Source: Salvator merianae (taxonomy: Eukaryota > Chordata > Lepidosauria > Squamata > Teiidae). Taken from it: a DNA stretch of 64,000 nt. The stretch covers positions 85,625,521 through 85,689,520 of the forward strand of contig QVOM02000025.1 of NCBI GenBank assembly GCA_003586115.2, read 5' to 3'. A model generated the notes under the pieces. The model was not told the DNA's origin. It did no database searches and worked only from the letters and a program-made list of their open reading frames with translations. Each line of letters begins with the position of its first letter. The first letter of the stretch is position 1. Shown piece by piece: positions 10,006-22,521 of this stretch. The position numbers and the translations under genes are program-made.

Positions 10006-10751
10006 TTTAAGCTGCTCCTCCAGAGGCATAATCAATGAAAGCTAAAGAAATTCTGACATTCTTCATACTGACTCCTTCCTTACAACTGAGATCACTGATG
10101 CATTAAGTTTCTGGAGAGTTACCAAAGGCAGCACAAATTCACATTAAAGCACCTATACCTGACAATCCATTTTCTTCTTGAACTTGCTGAAAATGTTACA
10201 AATGGCAGCCACTGATGCATTCTGGAGACTGCTACAAATCCATGGGACAATTATCAGTCAAATTAGCACTCTCTGTGTCATCCCTCTGAGCCAACTGCAT
10301 TTGCTGTGCTGCACCCAGGCTGTGACAGTAAAGGCTGCTAAGGGATGCACTGAAACCGGATAAACACCAGCTGTCCAGGCCATTCCTCTCTCTCCATCCA
10401 CAGTCAGTTCAGCCCTCATCTACAAAGCCAGCTTGCCACAGGGGGATCCTTGTAGCCAGGATTGCAAATGCATCCTCTCCTTGCCAGATTTTCCAGCTCC
10501 CGGGGTCTTAAGCCAAGACCGAGGCGGGCACAATTTGTACTCACACCTCAGGCAAGGAACAGCTTTCGCAGCCCAAACCCAGGTGGATCTGCAGTATTGG
10601 AAAATAACAGACTGTTGCATGCTTCCAGCATGTGACAGAATCATGCAATCATCCTCTTTATCTAGAAGTCCACGTAATTAGCAAAAAGTGGGCAAAAGAA
10701 AGGCAAGAGAAAAAAAAATAAAGGATCAAGCAATGTCACACACCACACCAA
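10006..10751. other. Intronic sequence, nothing recognised
   Basis: No transposon ends, exons or tandem repeats that I can support. Confidence 0.5.
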
Positions 10752-11222
10752 GGTCCTTTCTGCACAGACCCTTATTTTGGATTAAGGACCCTGTAGTACG
10801 CATCTAGACTTCATAGATCTGCAGGATCTGGTTCAGGAGGCCTTATTCAGGATCATTGGTATACCTGGTCTACTAGCAGGCCCAGTGGCCCTGATCCAGA
10901 GCACAGGAGGTCTGCAGAAGGCACACCACCCTGTTTGGGACTAATGGAGTCTGTGATCCAGTGGCACGCATTAGCATGCCACCGAAGTGTGTCCCCCGGA
11001 GACCTTGAGGCTTGGAACTTTTGTTCCTAGCCCTCGAGGGCAAGGGGTTATGGATGCGAGGTTTGTGCAAGCTTCGAGGCTGTGGTATGGGCTGGTATGA
11101 ATCAGTGTTATCATGCAGATGGCACTGATCTCACCCACATTTTCCCCTTGGTCAGGATCAGTGGGCCTGGCAGATCCAGACCTACTGATTCCAACTAAAG
11201 GAAGGCAAGTGCAGAAAAAGCC
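10752..11222. mobile_element. Harbinger-like element (medium form)
   Basis: Left GGTCCTTTCTGCACAGACC and right GGCAAGTGCAGAAAAAGCC are inverted ends. The interior shares the AGGTCTGCAGAAGGCACACC and CATTTGTTCCTAG modules with copies at 21501 and 45796. The flanks do not give a clear duplication. Confidence 0.65.
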
Positions 11223-11329
11223 TTAATGTCATGTTGAATTAATGGCTTTTGTCCCCCAAGTGCTGCCAGTACGGGAGCACAGAACTACTATCCTTCCTGC
11301 CAAAGGTGAAGCACTGAAAACACAGAAAC

Positions 11330-11510
11330 CAGCAACAGCCCGTGACTTTATGGGCAGGTGTTTGCACGCACCATGGCTGTTTGCGGGGCCTCCAGGCCTC
11401 TGGGCCTCCTCCTCTAGCAACCTGCTGCATCAGTATGGAGGCCCAGAGGCCCTGCGAACAGCCATGAAGCACGCGCAAACACTCGCCCTTAAAGCCACGG
11501 GCTGTTGCTG
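11330..11510. mobile_element. Palindromic hAT-like MITE, copy 3
   Basis: CAGCAACAGCCCGTGAC... and the inverse GGGCTGTTGCTG, with duplication acagaaac / acagagac (7 of 8). Arms of about 85 bp. Confidence 0.9.
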
Positions 11511-11812
11511 ACAGAGACAATGAGCATTTCCTTCTACTGGTTCAGAAATTACACTGGCTTTTGTGTTTGTTTACAGGAATCATACTGGCAGTTGGGAATC
11601 CTCAGCTAGAATCTTATAAATTAAAAATAAATCCTCTCAAATATATTTTTTTACTTATATTGTTTACTTTTTCATCACTATTTATACTGTAATTATTGAA
11701 AACAACTGATTAGTAATATTAAAAACCAAGAAAATTGAACCTAAAGAGGCAGAAGAAGCAGAAAATTGAACCTAAAGAGGCATTTGTGAAAGTTATGTAG
11801 ACTACAGAATAA
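11511..11812. other. Intronic sequence, nothing recognised
   Basis: AT-rich. A 20-bp direct repeat, AGAAAATTGAACCTAAAGAGG, occurs at about 11728 and 11760. Confidence 0.5.
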
Positions 11813-11946
11813 AGCTGCATCCAGACATTGTTTACTTATTCCGCTATATTTGGATATTCTGGAATAAAGCATGGATATTCTGGAATATCCATGCTTTATT
11901 CTAGAATATCCAAATATAGCAAAGTAAGTGATGTATGGATGGAGCC
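11813..11946. mobile_element. AT-rich palindromic MITE, Harbinger-like (copy 2)
   Basis: Flanked by TAA (11810-11812, 11947-11949). Ends AGCTGCATCCAGACATT / ATGGATGGAGCC. The interior is an almost perfect palindrome through GGATATTCTGGAATATCC. Confidence 0.88.
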
Positions 11947-11949
11947 TAA

Positions 11950-12322
11950 GAGTTATCTGCAAAGCATGAAAATATAATGTCACAGGTAAAAAACTTACCT
12001 ATTCATGTAATATTATTTTGCAACCCTACAGAAAAACCCAGAAAGGTCAATATCAGATTGTTCCTTAGTGCCTTTGGGATCAATTGGTATTGACTTCACT
12101 CTCCCTGCAAAGATTCAAATAAGGAAATCCCCTTTTTATTTTCTAAAACCCAAAAGCAGAAAATTCAATAAATATCTTGTTTAAAATCAGCGCCAAAAGT
12201 ATGGACTTCTTTTTTACCAGTTTCTCCTGAAGATTCTGCATTTCACCCTCTCACTTGGGTTTCTCAGCAAGAACCACATTTGTGAATTAGATAAGCACTC
12301 TGTCTGTCCTTTGACTTCTTGG
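11950..12322. other. Intronic sequence, nothing recognised
   Basis: No supported feature. Confidence 0.5.
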
Positions 12323-12960
12323 CAGGGTTCACACTTACCAGCCTAGTACAGTAACAGTACTATCCTAGGCTGGTAAAGACCTAGCACTCCGGCAGCTGTC
12401 CGTACATCAAGTGCTGGAAAAGCCCCTTACTGGACCGGCAGCACTCAGAGTGCAGGTGGCCAGGCCACGGCAGACTGGGTAGCCATGGCAATATCTATGG
12501 CAACATCCAGCATGTGCTCGGACGTTGTCATGGAGATCTGGATGCTGAGCGCGACTATATAGCTGCAGCCACACATCCCACACTAGTGTGGTTTAAGGGA
12601 GGCCTCCTATTAGTATGGCTGAATTGGGAGGTCAAAAATGGCCTCCTAATCCAGACTACCAGTGGATGTGTTTAAATAGATCCACCAGTGTACTAGTGGC
12701 AGTACACCAGATCAAGGAGGCATGCAGAAGGCATGCCTCTGTGATCCAGTTTGCCATGGGGGTCCCAGTTTGGTGGTGCAACAAGACATGCCACTGAAAT
12801 GGGCTCCCCGGGGGCTCCAAGATCAGGAACATTTGTTCCTGGTCTTCAGAGGTTTGGGAAGCTCAAATTCACACGAGCGTTAGGGTGGGCATGGGAGCTG
12901 GGCTGGAACAGCCTTCCCAATGTGGATGGCTGTGTTCCAACCACTTGGCCATTCATTGGT
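12323..12960. mobile_element. Harbinger-like composite
   Basis: AGGGTTCACACTTACCAGCC at the left is a family terminus; ACAGTAACAGTACTATCC forms a subterminal inverted repeat like that at 55705. From 12590 it carries the CCTCCTAATCCAGACTACC module. The right terminus is not clear. Confidence 0.5.
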
Positions 12961-13129
12961 TTTTTATTATTTATGTTAAATGTTATTGTCATGAAAGCTG
13001 GAAGGAAGACACTGGCAACCTAGCTAGGTCATCAGTAGCCTTGCAAACAGAGGCAGGTAAGAGGTAAGGGTGTAAAAATGGACTGCCTGTGAAATAATGC
13101 AATGCTCTTTGGGTGATTCTGCATCTTTA

Positions 13130-13376
13130 TGACCATCTGATAACTTCAGTAGAATCGTTTTCCATTCCTTAATGCTTGGTTTGGGGGTCCTGGGTGGGTG
13201 AACATTACATAGGGCCCTCTCTGTGGTGGCACCCATCCTTTGGAACATGCTTTTCCCTGTTATCTGTGGGACGCCTACATTACCAACTTTCAGGTTCCTT
13301 TTGAAGCCATTTTTCTTCATGCAACCTTGTCCCAGTGTGAATGGTTGCTTCCCACCTGTTATTTATTCATTACTAT

Positions 13377-13411
<35 letters not shown>

Positions 13412-13558
13412 TTTTTGTTCCGTTTTATTCCTCTTTTACAGCATTTTAATGGATTCTGAGTTTGGGAAGTTGTTTTGCTCTCATTTTATTTTATTGCTGT
13501 GAACTGCTCTCTGATCCTTGCATGGGAAGTAGTATAAAATATTTAAATAAATAAAATA
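13130..13558 (+). mobile_element. L2 LINE 3' end with (TTTA)n
   Basis: CCTCTCTGTGGTGGCACCC and TTTTGAAGCCATTTTTCTTC encode a decayed L2 ORF2 C-terminus. The 3' region ends TATTTAAATAAATAAAATA. A (TTTA)n run is at 13374-13415. Confidence 0.65.
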
Positions 13559-13613
13559 CAGGGCAAGTATGAGGTTTGGGCATTATGACATCTTAATTTA
13601 CTTTCGTAATCAA

Positions 13614-13762
13614 CAGCAACAGCCCGTGATTTTAAGGACGAGTGTTTGCGCCCTGTGCTTGACCTGCTGTGGCAGTACGGAGGCCCGGAGGCCCCGTGAA
13701 CAGCCATGGCATGCTTTGCGTGGGGTGCAAACGCCCATCCTTAAAATCATGGGCTGTTGCTG
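13614..13762. mobile_element. Palindromic hAT-like MITE, copy 4
   Basis: CAGCAACAGCCCGTGATTTT / GGGCTGTTGCTG, duplication gtaatcaa / ataaccaa (6 of 8). Centre shortened; 149 bp. Confidence 0.87.
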
Positions 13763-14263
13763 ATAACCAATATTATCCCACAGATTGAAGAGGAACAAGG
13801 TGGCCGTGCGCATTCCATTTCCAAGGCAGCCCTCTGTTTTAAAATCTGTCTGTTAGGGTGCAAAGGAGCAGGGAAGTGCCAATACACAGCTAAGCTTTGA
13901 TGCCAGCATCCGAAAGGCTCTCCTCTGCGGTACATCAAAGCATAATTCATCAACACCAAAGCCTAATACTGGATTGCTGCTTTGCCCCTCACATCGCCCA
14001 CTGTACGAGCTGGTGCTGAGCGCAAGTCTAGTTTAATGATAAAGAGCCATGAGAACAGAAGAGTCACAGGGGGAATCTCAGCACTGACCACTGAAGCTAC
14101 ACCCACAAAGCAGACTATGAAGGCGTGCAGGTTGTACTCTCCTTCATAACACTGAAAATACAAAGTTAAAACCATAGGACTTCTGAATTCAACACAGTAC
14201 ACATATATTAACACGTGCGGAATTCATGCAAACCTGTTTCCTTGGGGAAAATGACAGATTATG

Positions 14264-14515
14264 ACTTCCTTCCTTCCTTCCTTCCTTCCTTCCTTCCTTC
14301 CTTCCTTCCTTCCTTCCTTCCTTCCTTTCCTCCCTTCCTTCCTTCCTTCCTTCCTTCCTTCCTTCCTTCTCTCTCTCTCTTTCTTTCTCTCTTTCTTTCT
14401 TCCTCCCTCCCTTCCATCCTTCCTCCCTGTCCTCCCTCCCTCCTTCCCTCCTTTCTTTCCTTCTCTCTTCCTTCCTTCTTTTCTATCTTTCCTTATTTCT
14501 TCCTTTCTTATTTAT
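14264..14515. repeat. (CTTC)n pyrimidine tract
   Basis: About 250 bp of CTTC with CTTT and CTCC interruptions; strand-asymmetric polypyrimidine. All ORFs across it are artefacts. Confidence 0.97.
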
Positions 14516-14589
14516 TTGCATTTTTTCCCCCACACTCTGCCCAAAGATCTCAGTGCGAGATACAACTATAAAAACAAAATATAAATTGA

Positions 14590-14960
14590 ACCCACTAAAA
14601 AAGAATAAAGGAGAAAGGAAGCTGCTTCCTCAGCCAAAGGCCAAGTAAATAGGCGACTCTTCACTCATCTCATGAAAGTATACAGGGAAGGTGACTAGCG
14701 CACCTTGGGGGGAGACTATTTCATAGTCTGGGGTGCCACTACCAAGAAGGCCTTATCCCAGGTCCCCACTCCTTTAGCCATTGAAGGTGGTGGTACAACG
14801 AGGACGGCCTCCCTTGCAGATCTTAAGGCTCAGGCAGGTTGGTTTAGGTAAGGTAAGTGATTATCTAGAGAAAGAACGGCCTTTTGTTTTCCTAGAACCC
14901 TGAGACTAAAGGTTTTTGGAAACTGAATTTTCAAAGGTTAGAATGGAAGAAATCTTTTCT
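14590..14960 (-). mobile_element. L2 LINE 3' end
   Basis: GGGGGGAGACTATTTCATAG, CCAAGAAGGCCTTATCCC and CAGCCAAAGGCCAAGTAAATAG correspond on minus to the L2 C-terminus and 3' UTR seen at 15487 and 27625. Confidence 0.65.
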
Positions 14961-15177
14961 ATTCAAACTCTGGAACACTTCCAAACTTCCAACTGTTTTC
15001 ATCACAATACTTTGTGACAAAGAGTTCAATTCCTGTGTATATGTTTAGCTCATCATGACTGTATTTTTCTTTCTCTCCTGAATGAACACTTAAACTGTTT
15101 TTGTTCAAAGAAAAGAAAAGACTTTTCCTCAACTAGGCAAAATGCAAGTTTTAGCTTTTAACTTGAATTAGAAATAT

Positions 15178-15485
15178 ATTCCTTCTGCACTTACCTCTCT
15201 TGGAGCAGTTTAACTAGTCCATTCCATTCTGTCCTGGTACAAGGCCAGCATGTGCTGTCTGCATTGCAGGGCTGGAATGTCACTGTCCTGATTCAACAGT
15301 GAAGCCGTATGGATGCATCTTCCCTGTTTCTCAAACAGGTCAGTCAATGGTTTAGGAGCCACTAGACTGGCCTAAGGAGATGTGCAAAACGGTACATGCT
15401 TCTGTGGGCTGGTTTAGCAGGGGGACCCATTTCAGTGGTGCACCAAACTGTGCTGCCAGAATGGGTCTCCCTATGGCTTCAAGGC
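15178..15485. mobile_element. Harbinger-like element, right side lost
   Basis: CCTTCTGCACTTACCTCTC at the left matches the TIR. The interior has TTTCAGTGGTGCACCAAACTG and AGAATGGGTCTCCCTATGG modules of the family. It ends where an L2 fragment starts. Confidence 0.55.
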
Positions 15486-15486
15486 T

Positions 15487-15768
15487 ATGCAAGATAGGGC
15501 CTTGTCAGTGATGGCCCCCAGACTATGGAAGAGCCTCCCCCCTGAAGTATGCCCAGGAGCTTTCACTTTATGTGTTCAGGATATTAGTGAAGATGCATCT
15601 ATTTTCCCTGGCCTTTGGCTGAGGAAACAGCTTCCCTTCCCCTCTTCTAGGTGCTGTTATTGTTTCTAATGTATTCATGTTACATTTTGTTTTTATTGCT
15701 GCAACCTGCCCTTAGATCTTCAGGTATAGGGTGGAATAAAAGTGCAAATAAAAATAAATAAATAGCTC
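15487..15768 (+). mobile_element. L2 LINE C-terminus and 3' end
   Basis: The frame encodes RALSVMAPRLWKSLPPEVC, the conserved end of L2 ORF2. The 3' terminus GGGTGGAATAAAAGTGCAAA and an AAATAAATA tail follow. Confidence 0.8.
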
Positions 15769-16233
15769 CTGAAAACTTAAAGTAAGACAGGATAATGAAG
15801 TTCCTGCACATATGCCAGGATTGCCCATCACAATTCTATTCTCCTGGCAAAAACAAAACAAAGAGCACACTTCAAATCCTGATCTTTTAAGAAGAAGGGT
15901 GGAAGGCATCAATAGGGATGGCTTATCAGAGCCAAGAAGGCCTTTGCAAACTCCTCGCAATAGTTTGGGAGCACCGTTGCTGCTTAAGAAACAGGCTGTT
16001 TTAGCTCTCTCACACCTTCTCAGCTTGCAGTTACCTCTCCTCGAGGGACTTGGTAAATCTAGAAGAAAGGTCAGGTCCCGTTTTTCAGCCAGTTATGAAC
16101 CCTTTTCCTCCTTCTCCTATCATTCAGCCCTATGTTGTCGGCATGTTGATTTGAATTTCCACTGACCTAAATAGGCCTTTCCACTGACCTAAATAGGCCT
16201 TTCCAGTTACCGAGCCTTAGATCAGAATATTAT
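15769..16233. other. Intronic sequence with a 22-bp tandem duplication
   Basis: At 16156-16204 the unit TTTCCACTGACCTAAATAGG(CC) occurs twice. Nothing else recognised. Confidence 0.6.
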
Positions 16234-16726
16234 GGGCCTGTTTGCACTTACGGAGGTAGAACGTTCCAACTACCATAGTCTGGGCCAGTCAGGATCAGGT
16301 ACAGTGCGGAGTGTTCGCGCTTGTCATTGCTGGAACATTCTTCAAGCCAACCAGTTGAGAAGAAGTGTGAACGGGAGCACACTAGCGCAATAGCTGAGTC
16401 TAGTACAGCCACCAGGGTCCAGACCCTAAAGTCCGAAACTTGCAAGAGCTGGGTTCAAATAGTCGGACGGCTCTTGTGCAGCCACACAGTCCTGCTCCAT
16501 CTCCATTCCAAACCAAGAAGTGGTGTGAACACACCGCTCCCAATCCTCACCTGAACGCGCTAGTCAGCTTGGAGACTACCGTTTTCTTGACCACAGCTGG
16601 TGACCTTCAGGCTAGCTTCAGGTGAGCTTCGGTGAATTTTGAGTCAGCTGGAGCTGTTTGCAGGTGCAAATGCTCTGTTCCAGAAAGTGACCTGGAAAGT
16701 TACACTCGCTAAGTGCAAACAGAACC
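16234..16726. mobile_element. Harbinger-like element (medium form)
   Basis: GGGCCTGTTTGCACTTACGG / CTAAGTGCAAACAGAACC inverted ends, 493 bp. The TAGAACGTTCCAACTACC subterminal block is shared with 22005. Flanks tat / att give only a weak duplication. Confidence 0.7.
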
Positions 16727-16743
16727 ATTGTGATCTAAGGTAG

Positions 16744-17237
16744 ACCCTTCCACACCTAGCATGGGATACTGGAAGTTCCCCCCTTCCACTCGCTTAGCAC
16801 ACTTCATCTGCATTAGATGACGTGATAGACTGAGAAACGGTGCCAAAATGGCACCATATTCCAGTCCTGCTCTGGATCTCTTTAAAGAGGTTCACAAATC
16901 GACCCAAGTCTGTATTCTGGACTATGAAGGGCATGCAGACAGCACACCCTTGTAAGATGGAATGCAACTGGGAACCCGTTCTAGTGGTGCTCCAGGAAGC
17001 ACTGCCAGAATTCACCGCGCAACTTAAAAAGGCCCTCCTGGCAACAGCAAAGGTTACGAGCCTTCATTCCCGGCTTTTGGAGACTGTGCACTGACTCCAA
17101 GGGATGGACCCAGTCTTCGGAGTCAGTGGTCAGAGCTGTATAGCAATGGGTTGTCCAAATGCGGACAGCCCTTGGAGCAGACTACTGCTAGCCCACTCCA
17201 GCGTGGCCCATGTCTACTGGCCTGCACTACATGGATC
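16744..17237. mobile_element. Harbinger-like element, diverged
   Basis: GACCCTTCCACACCTAGC is a diverged terminus. The interior shares GGGAACCCGTTCTAGTGGTG and AGGAAGCACTGCCAGAATTC with the copies at about 19140 and 52643. Confidence 0.4.
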
Positions 17238-17789
17238 GGAACAGCCAAAGTCATGCAGAAATGATCTATGACTCTATAGCTGACATCATAACATAGTTGC
17301 TTGTTTGCATTCAAGCAAGAGATGAATGCATTTCGCAGGGAGCAGAACTTTTGTTTCACTGCTTGAAAAAGGGAAGAACACAGCACTGCTTCATCTAGGA
17401 TAAAGGGCTGTAATTTCCCATGGGGGGTGGGGAGGGAGAGACTTAAGGATAGCCATCATTTCCTGACTTTGCTAAACAATGTCCAAATGTCATCCGGATG
17501 GTCAAGAGGATATTCATGAACGGCTCCTGTAAGCCTAATAGATACAAAGACTATAAAGCAGAAATAGAAGTACTGTTCTTCAGTTCCATCTGCTGCAAAT
17601 GGACCATCCTGCCCTGAAATTCTATTGATTTGCCTGCACTATATCAAATTTTAATCACCATAAAATGTATGCTGATCCAGCTTTGCTACCAGCAAGTGCT
17701 CTTAGCAGACAATGGATGTTTGGAGAATCCCTAGAAACCTGAGTGAGAGAAAACTGATGAGTACCTAAACTGGTTTCACTGAGTCCTCT
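17238..17789. other. Intronic sequence, nothing recognised
   Basis: No supported feature. Confidence 0.5.
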
Positions 17790-18903
17790 GGGCAGTTGCT
17801 CATGCTGGAGTCCCCCATGGTTCAGCACTGGGACCTGTGCTCTTTAATTTATTCATAAATGATCTAGAAGTAGGATTAAGCAGTGAGATAGTAAAGTTTA
17901 CTGATGATACTAAATTACTCCAGGTGCTAAAAACTGCGAAGATCTCCATAGAGACCTCTTGATATTGTGTATGTGAGCAACCAAGTGGCAAGTGTGCTTC
18001 AATCTTAGTAAGTGCAAAGTAATGCACATGGGGGCAAAGAACCCCAATTTGTACACGTATAAACTACTGTTGGGGGCTGAGCTTACTGTCACAGATCAGG
18101 AAAGGGAACTTGGGTTCCTGGTGGACAACTCGTTAAAGATGCCAACCCAATGCACAGCAGCAGCAGCGAGAAAAAGCAAATTCAATGTTAAGGGTAATTA
18201 GGAATGGAATAGAAAATAAGTTGACAAGCATCACTGTGCCTCTTTACAAACCTAAGGTGAGACCACACTTGGAATATTGTGTACAATTCTGGTCACCTCA
18301 CCTCAGAATGGATATTGTGGAACTGGGGAAGGTGCAGAAAAGGGCAACCAGAATGATCATGGGCTGGAAAACCACCCTTATGAAATCAGGTTGCAACATC
18401 TTCAGCCAAAAAGATGGTGTTTAAAAGGTGACCTGATAGAAGCATATCTATCATACATGGTCTGAAAAAGGTGGATAGAGAAAAAAAATCTTTTTTTCTA
18501 ATGCAAAACACTAGAACCAGGAGGCACTTGGTGATGCTGAGTTAGGACCAACAAGGGGAAATATTTTTTCACCCAGAGGTCACCTGTCTATGCAATTTAA
18601 TACCAGAAGACGTGATGACAGCAACCAGTCTGGATAGATTTAAGAAAGGGTTAGACAAATTCATGGAGGTCAGGTATGTCAATAGCTACTAGAATGGATG
18701 CCTAGGCAGCATCTCCAAGTTGGAGAGACAGGCAGGATGCCTCTGAAGGCCATGTACAGGGAGTCAAGAGCAGGTGAAGGTTTTCCCTTGACCTTCTGTT
18801 TGAGAAGGCCCAGAAGCGACTTGTGGGCCACTGTGTGAGATGGGTTGGTGAACTAGATGGGCTGAGGCCTGATCCAGCAGGCTTTCTCTAATGTTCTTAT
18901 TTT
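17790..18903 (+). mobile_element. CR1-like LINE, RT C-terminal half and 3' end, internally deleted
   Basis: GSALGPVLFNLFINDLEVG and VKFTDDTKLL are the RT B and C motifs, with FTDD in place of the usual FADD. Later QFWSPHLRMDI and VQKRATRMI match CR1 ORF2. The 3' end GGGCTGAGGCCTGATCCAGC...GTTCTTAT is a CR1 subfamily terminus. Frameshifts break it. Confidence 0.88.
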
Positions 18904-19039
18904 ATTAATAACAGGTGCAAAGGAGCAAAGGAGAAGTCCTTCGTTTTTATTCTGGAACAGGGTGAGACATTCTGTCCTGGGATTAACAACCTCTCAAGCT
19001 GGGAAAGGGCTCTCCACATAGGGATGTCTTTCTTGTCCT

Positions 19040-19445
19040 ACCCAGCCTGTTGCCACTGCTTCCAAACAGCCCTTGGAGGCAGCACTGAGCCTTCAAAGGC
19101 CAGGAACTTCTGTTCCCCACCTTCACTTTTTCCAGAGGACTCTTTTCAATGTTGTACCACTTCTAGTGGCATTTATGGCAACACTTCCTGGAGCACTACC
19201 AAAAAGAGTCCCTCACAGTATTCTGGCCTTTGGAGGCATGTTGGCTGCATGCCCTTTGTAGCCTGGGATATGGGCCCTGGTACTATTGTGGACCTCTTCA
19301 AAGAGGTCCACAGCAGAACCAGGATAAGGAGCTATTTTGACACCTTATCACAAACTGGAGATTTATCCAACGTGGATGAAGCATTATTATTGGGGGTCAC
19401 AGCAGACAGCCAAGGTGACCCCTGGTGGGAGAGGCTGACCAGGTA
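19040..19445. mobile_element. Harbinger-like element, diverged and truncated
   Basis: AACAGCCCTTGGAGGCAGCA, AAGGCCAGGAACTTCTGTTC and GGAGATTTATCCAACGTGG modules are shared with the copies at 16744 and 52643. Clear termini are not found. Confidence 0.4.
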
Positions 19446-19674
19446 GCATCAAGTAGTGATTCACATCTATTCTACATAGGTTATTATCAAGTAGGTATTA
19501 TATAGCTATACTAAACAATCATTTACTTGCATTGTGATTGCTGGGACTCAGGCTGGTGTCTAACCCTAACAGTCTCATTCACTGCACAGTTCTGCAACCT
19601 TAGCTACTGCTTAACCAGCATTTTATGGTACCCTTCTTAATGAACCCTGCATACTTAATATGATCCTGTGACTT

Positions 19675-20196
19675 GGGCCCTTTCTGTATGTACCTGTCCG
19701 TGGGCTGAACCATAGGTCAACACCAGGCAGCCAGGCCCATTGCTTGGGATCACAGAAAGTTGTGGTCTACAATGGCACTGTCTACACAATAGTGCTGGTC
19801 AGACCAGGTCCTACCCTGACCATGAAGCTCGCATGAGTTTGAAGCCAGGCTCCGAGCACTCCAAGGACTAGGAACAAAAATTACTAGCCTCGTCCTAGCT
19901 TTGGTGCACCACTGAAATGTGTCCCCTGCTAGTGTCGAACATGGAGGTGTGCTTTCTGCATGCCTCCCATGTTCTGGATCAGGGCTTGCTGGTCCACCAG
20001 TAGACTCATTTAAACAGGTCTACTGGTGATTTCAATGGGGGTCTTCCTGATCTGGATTATGCTCCATCAAATGCAGTTGGAGTGTGGCAGCAGGAGGCGG
20101 AGCCTCACACATCCACACTAATGTGTCAATTGATGAAGTCCAGAAGCCAACCATGAAGGCTTCTGAATGGGATTAATAGTACGTGTAGAAAGGGCC
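19675..20196. mobile_element. Harbinger-like element (medium form)
   Basis: GGGCCCTTTCTGTATGTACC at the left and AGTACGTGTAGAAAGGGCC at the right are inverted. 522 bp, non-coding. Confidence 0.72.
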
Positions 20197-20404
20197 TTAT
20201 TTACTCCCTATGCACTTAACTTATAAGAACATTTTTGAACACCAGAAATTCCTCTTCCATTAAAACTTACAGCCTGTTGTATCAGTTCAACGTCTGATGG
20301 ATTTCCAGCATAAGGGATACAAGGTCATGGACACATATGGACAACAATACTTTGGGCCTACTTTGTTTGTTACTGTGTGTACACAGGGCATGAATGACCT
20401 CATT

Positions 20405-20875
20405 AGAATCATAGAATCATACAGTGGAAGGGACCTCCAGGGTCATCGTGTCTGCTCAATGCAGGGTTCCCTAAACCATCCCAAACTCTGTCCAACCTCT
20501 CCTTGGAGACCTCCAGTGAAGGAGAGCTCACCACCTCCTGTGGCAACCTATTCCATTGACTGATTGCCCTTACAGTCAGAAAGTTTTTTTTCTAATATTT
20601 AGTTTGCATGTACTCCCTTGAAGTTTCATCCCATCGTTTCTAGTCCTTCCTTCTTGCGCAACTGAGAATAGGGCCAATCCTTCTGCACTGTGACAGCCCT
20701 TCAGATACTTGAAAACAGCTATCATGTCTCCTCTCTGCCTTCTCTTCTGCAGGCTAAACATTCCTAGATCCTTTAACCGTTCCTTGTAGGACATGATTTG
20801 CACACCACTCACCATTTTGGTAGCCTTCCTCTGAATTTGCTCCAGTTTGTAAATATTTGGGTTCTATTCAAATTC
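20405..20875 (-). mobile_element. CR1 LINE ORF2 C-terminus and 3' end
   Basis: On minus the frame gives GVQIMSYKERLKDLG, FSLQKRRQRGDMIAVFKYLK and FSVAQEGRTRNDGMKLQ, then the CR1 3' UTR and ATTCTATGATTCTAATG tail at 20405. It is an inverted relative of 36128-36648. Confidence 0.93.
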
Positions 20876-21500
20876 AAATGCCTTTTTGGAATATCCAATA
20901 GCAAATGTCATTTCAAATTTTCCTTCAGGAAAATCCAATTCATGTAGACCTCAAATTCTGACTTCTCTTTAAATGTGTAAGCCTGAAGCTGATGAAGTTC
21001 TGCCACGCCCCCATTCCTAGCAGAGAATCCTTGGGTTGAGATCTGGTCTTGCCCATTTTTTGTAATTCATTTCTGCAAAACTACAATCCTCAGTTCTGCT
21101 CTTTCTACCCTTTATGGGGAAGGAATCACAACATGGAGTGATTGTGAAAACCATATGATCTCAAGTGTAATGTAACAGCAAATGGTACCTTGGGGTATAC
21201 CCAGAAACAACACATCCACATATACTAGACTTCTTCGAAACTTGGGTTGCACAGCAAATGCCTCTTGGATCCCATGTGATGTGTGACAGATCAAAGAGGC
21301 AAGATGCATCATGATTCAGGGTTCAAAGAAACTTGTGTATGGCACTTGTGGCTGTGTCCCAGGGTACCAGCTAGTAATGATGTCATGTCAGGTGGGAATT
21401 TCCCATGCTGCAACGTACATTTTCGAAAAATGGCAGCTTTGAGGGGAAATACATCAAATTAAGAAAGGCAGGTTCATGAGAACAGGGGCCATGCTGCATA

Positions 21501-21981
21501 GGGCCTTGATCCCAATCAGGAACTTCCAAGGTCATCTTTTGAGGCCATGCCTCCCGCTGGAAAGTTCCATCCACGTTGGATGTAGTGTGATGCCAATCAG
21601 GGAGGCCTTGATTAGAAATACCAGAAAACACAATTAGATGTGTCTGCCGGTGTACCAAAGGGCCTGATCCAGAACACTGGAGGCATGCAGAAGGCACATC
21701 TCTTGTATTTGTGACTAGCATAGAACACATTTCAGTGGTCTGCCATAGCAGACTACGGAAATGTGTCCCGCAGAAGCTCCAAAGCCAGGAACATTTGTTC
21801 CTAGCCCTCATAGGAATCGAAGCCTGTCCTTGAAGACCACACCATGCTTCGAGGCCACAACGTGGGCTGGTCTAGACCAAAGTTATTGTGCAGACAACGC
21901 TCATCCAGCCCACCCCTTTCCATGGTCAGAATCAGCGATTCCCACTGATTCCAATCACAGGCCTTTCATTGCAGAAAGGCC
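21501..21981. mobile_element. Harbinger-like element (medium form)
   Basis: Right end CATTGCAGAAAGGCC; the left GGGCCTTGATCCC is tentative. The interior shares GGAGGCATGCAGAAGGCACA and AGGAACATTTGTTCCTAGCC with copies at 10752 and 45796. Confidence 0.55.
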
Positions 21982-22004
21982 CAGCGACAGACAAAAGAGA
22001 CTTA

Positions 22005-22521
22005 GGGCCTGTTCGCACTTAGCAAGTGGTATGTTCCAGGACACTCGTGGAACGCAGCATTCATACCTGCAAACAGCCCCAGCTGACTTGAAACCTACCC
22101 AAGCCCACCTGATGCCCACCTGAAGCCTACCAGCTGTGGTCAACTAAATTGTAGTCTCCAAGATGACCTGCACAATCAGGTGCAGTTCAGGAAAGGTGCA
22201 TTTGCACCACTTCCTGGTTTGGAAAGTCAGCGGGGTGGGGCTTGTGGAGCCGCGCAGGCGCAGTCCATTGGTTCAAACCCAGGTTTAGACTTGGGGGTCT
22301 GGACCCTGGCAGTTGTTTCAGACCCAAGTCTAGACCCAGCTGCTCTCGGTCTGGACCCAGCTACCGTACTAGTGTGCTCCTATTCGCATCACTTTCCCAG
22401 CTGGTCAGCTTGCAGAGTGTTCCAGCACTGATAGGTGCGAATACTCCCCGCCGTAGCCAATCCTGACCAGCCTGAACCCTGCTAATTAGAATGTTCTACT
22501 CTCGTAAGTGCAAAAATACCC
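22005..22521. mobile_element. Harbinger-like element (medium form)
   Basis: GGGCCTGTTCGCACTTAGC / CTCGTAAGTGCAAAAATACCC inverted ends, about 517 bp. Close relative of 16234-16726. Confidence 0.72.
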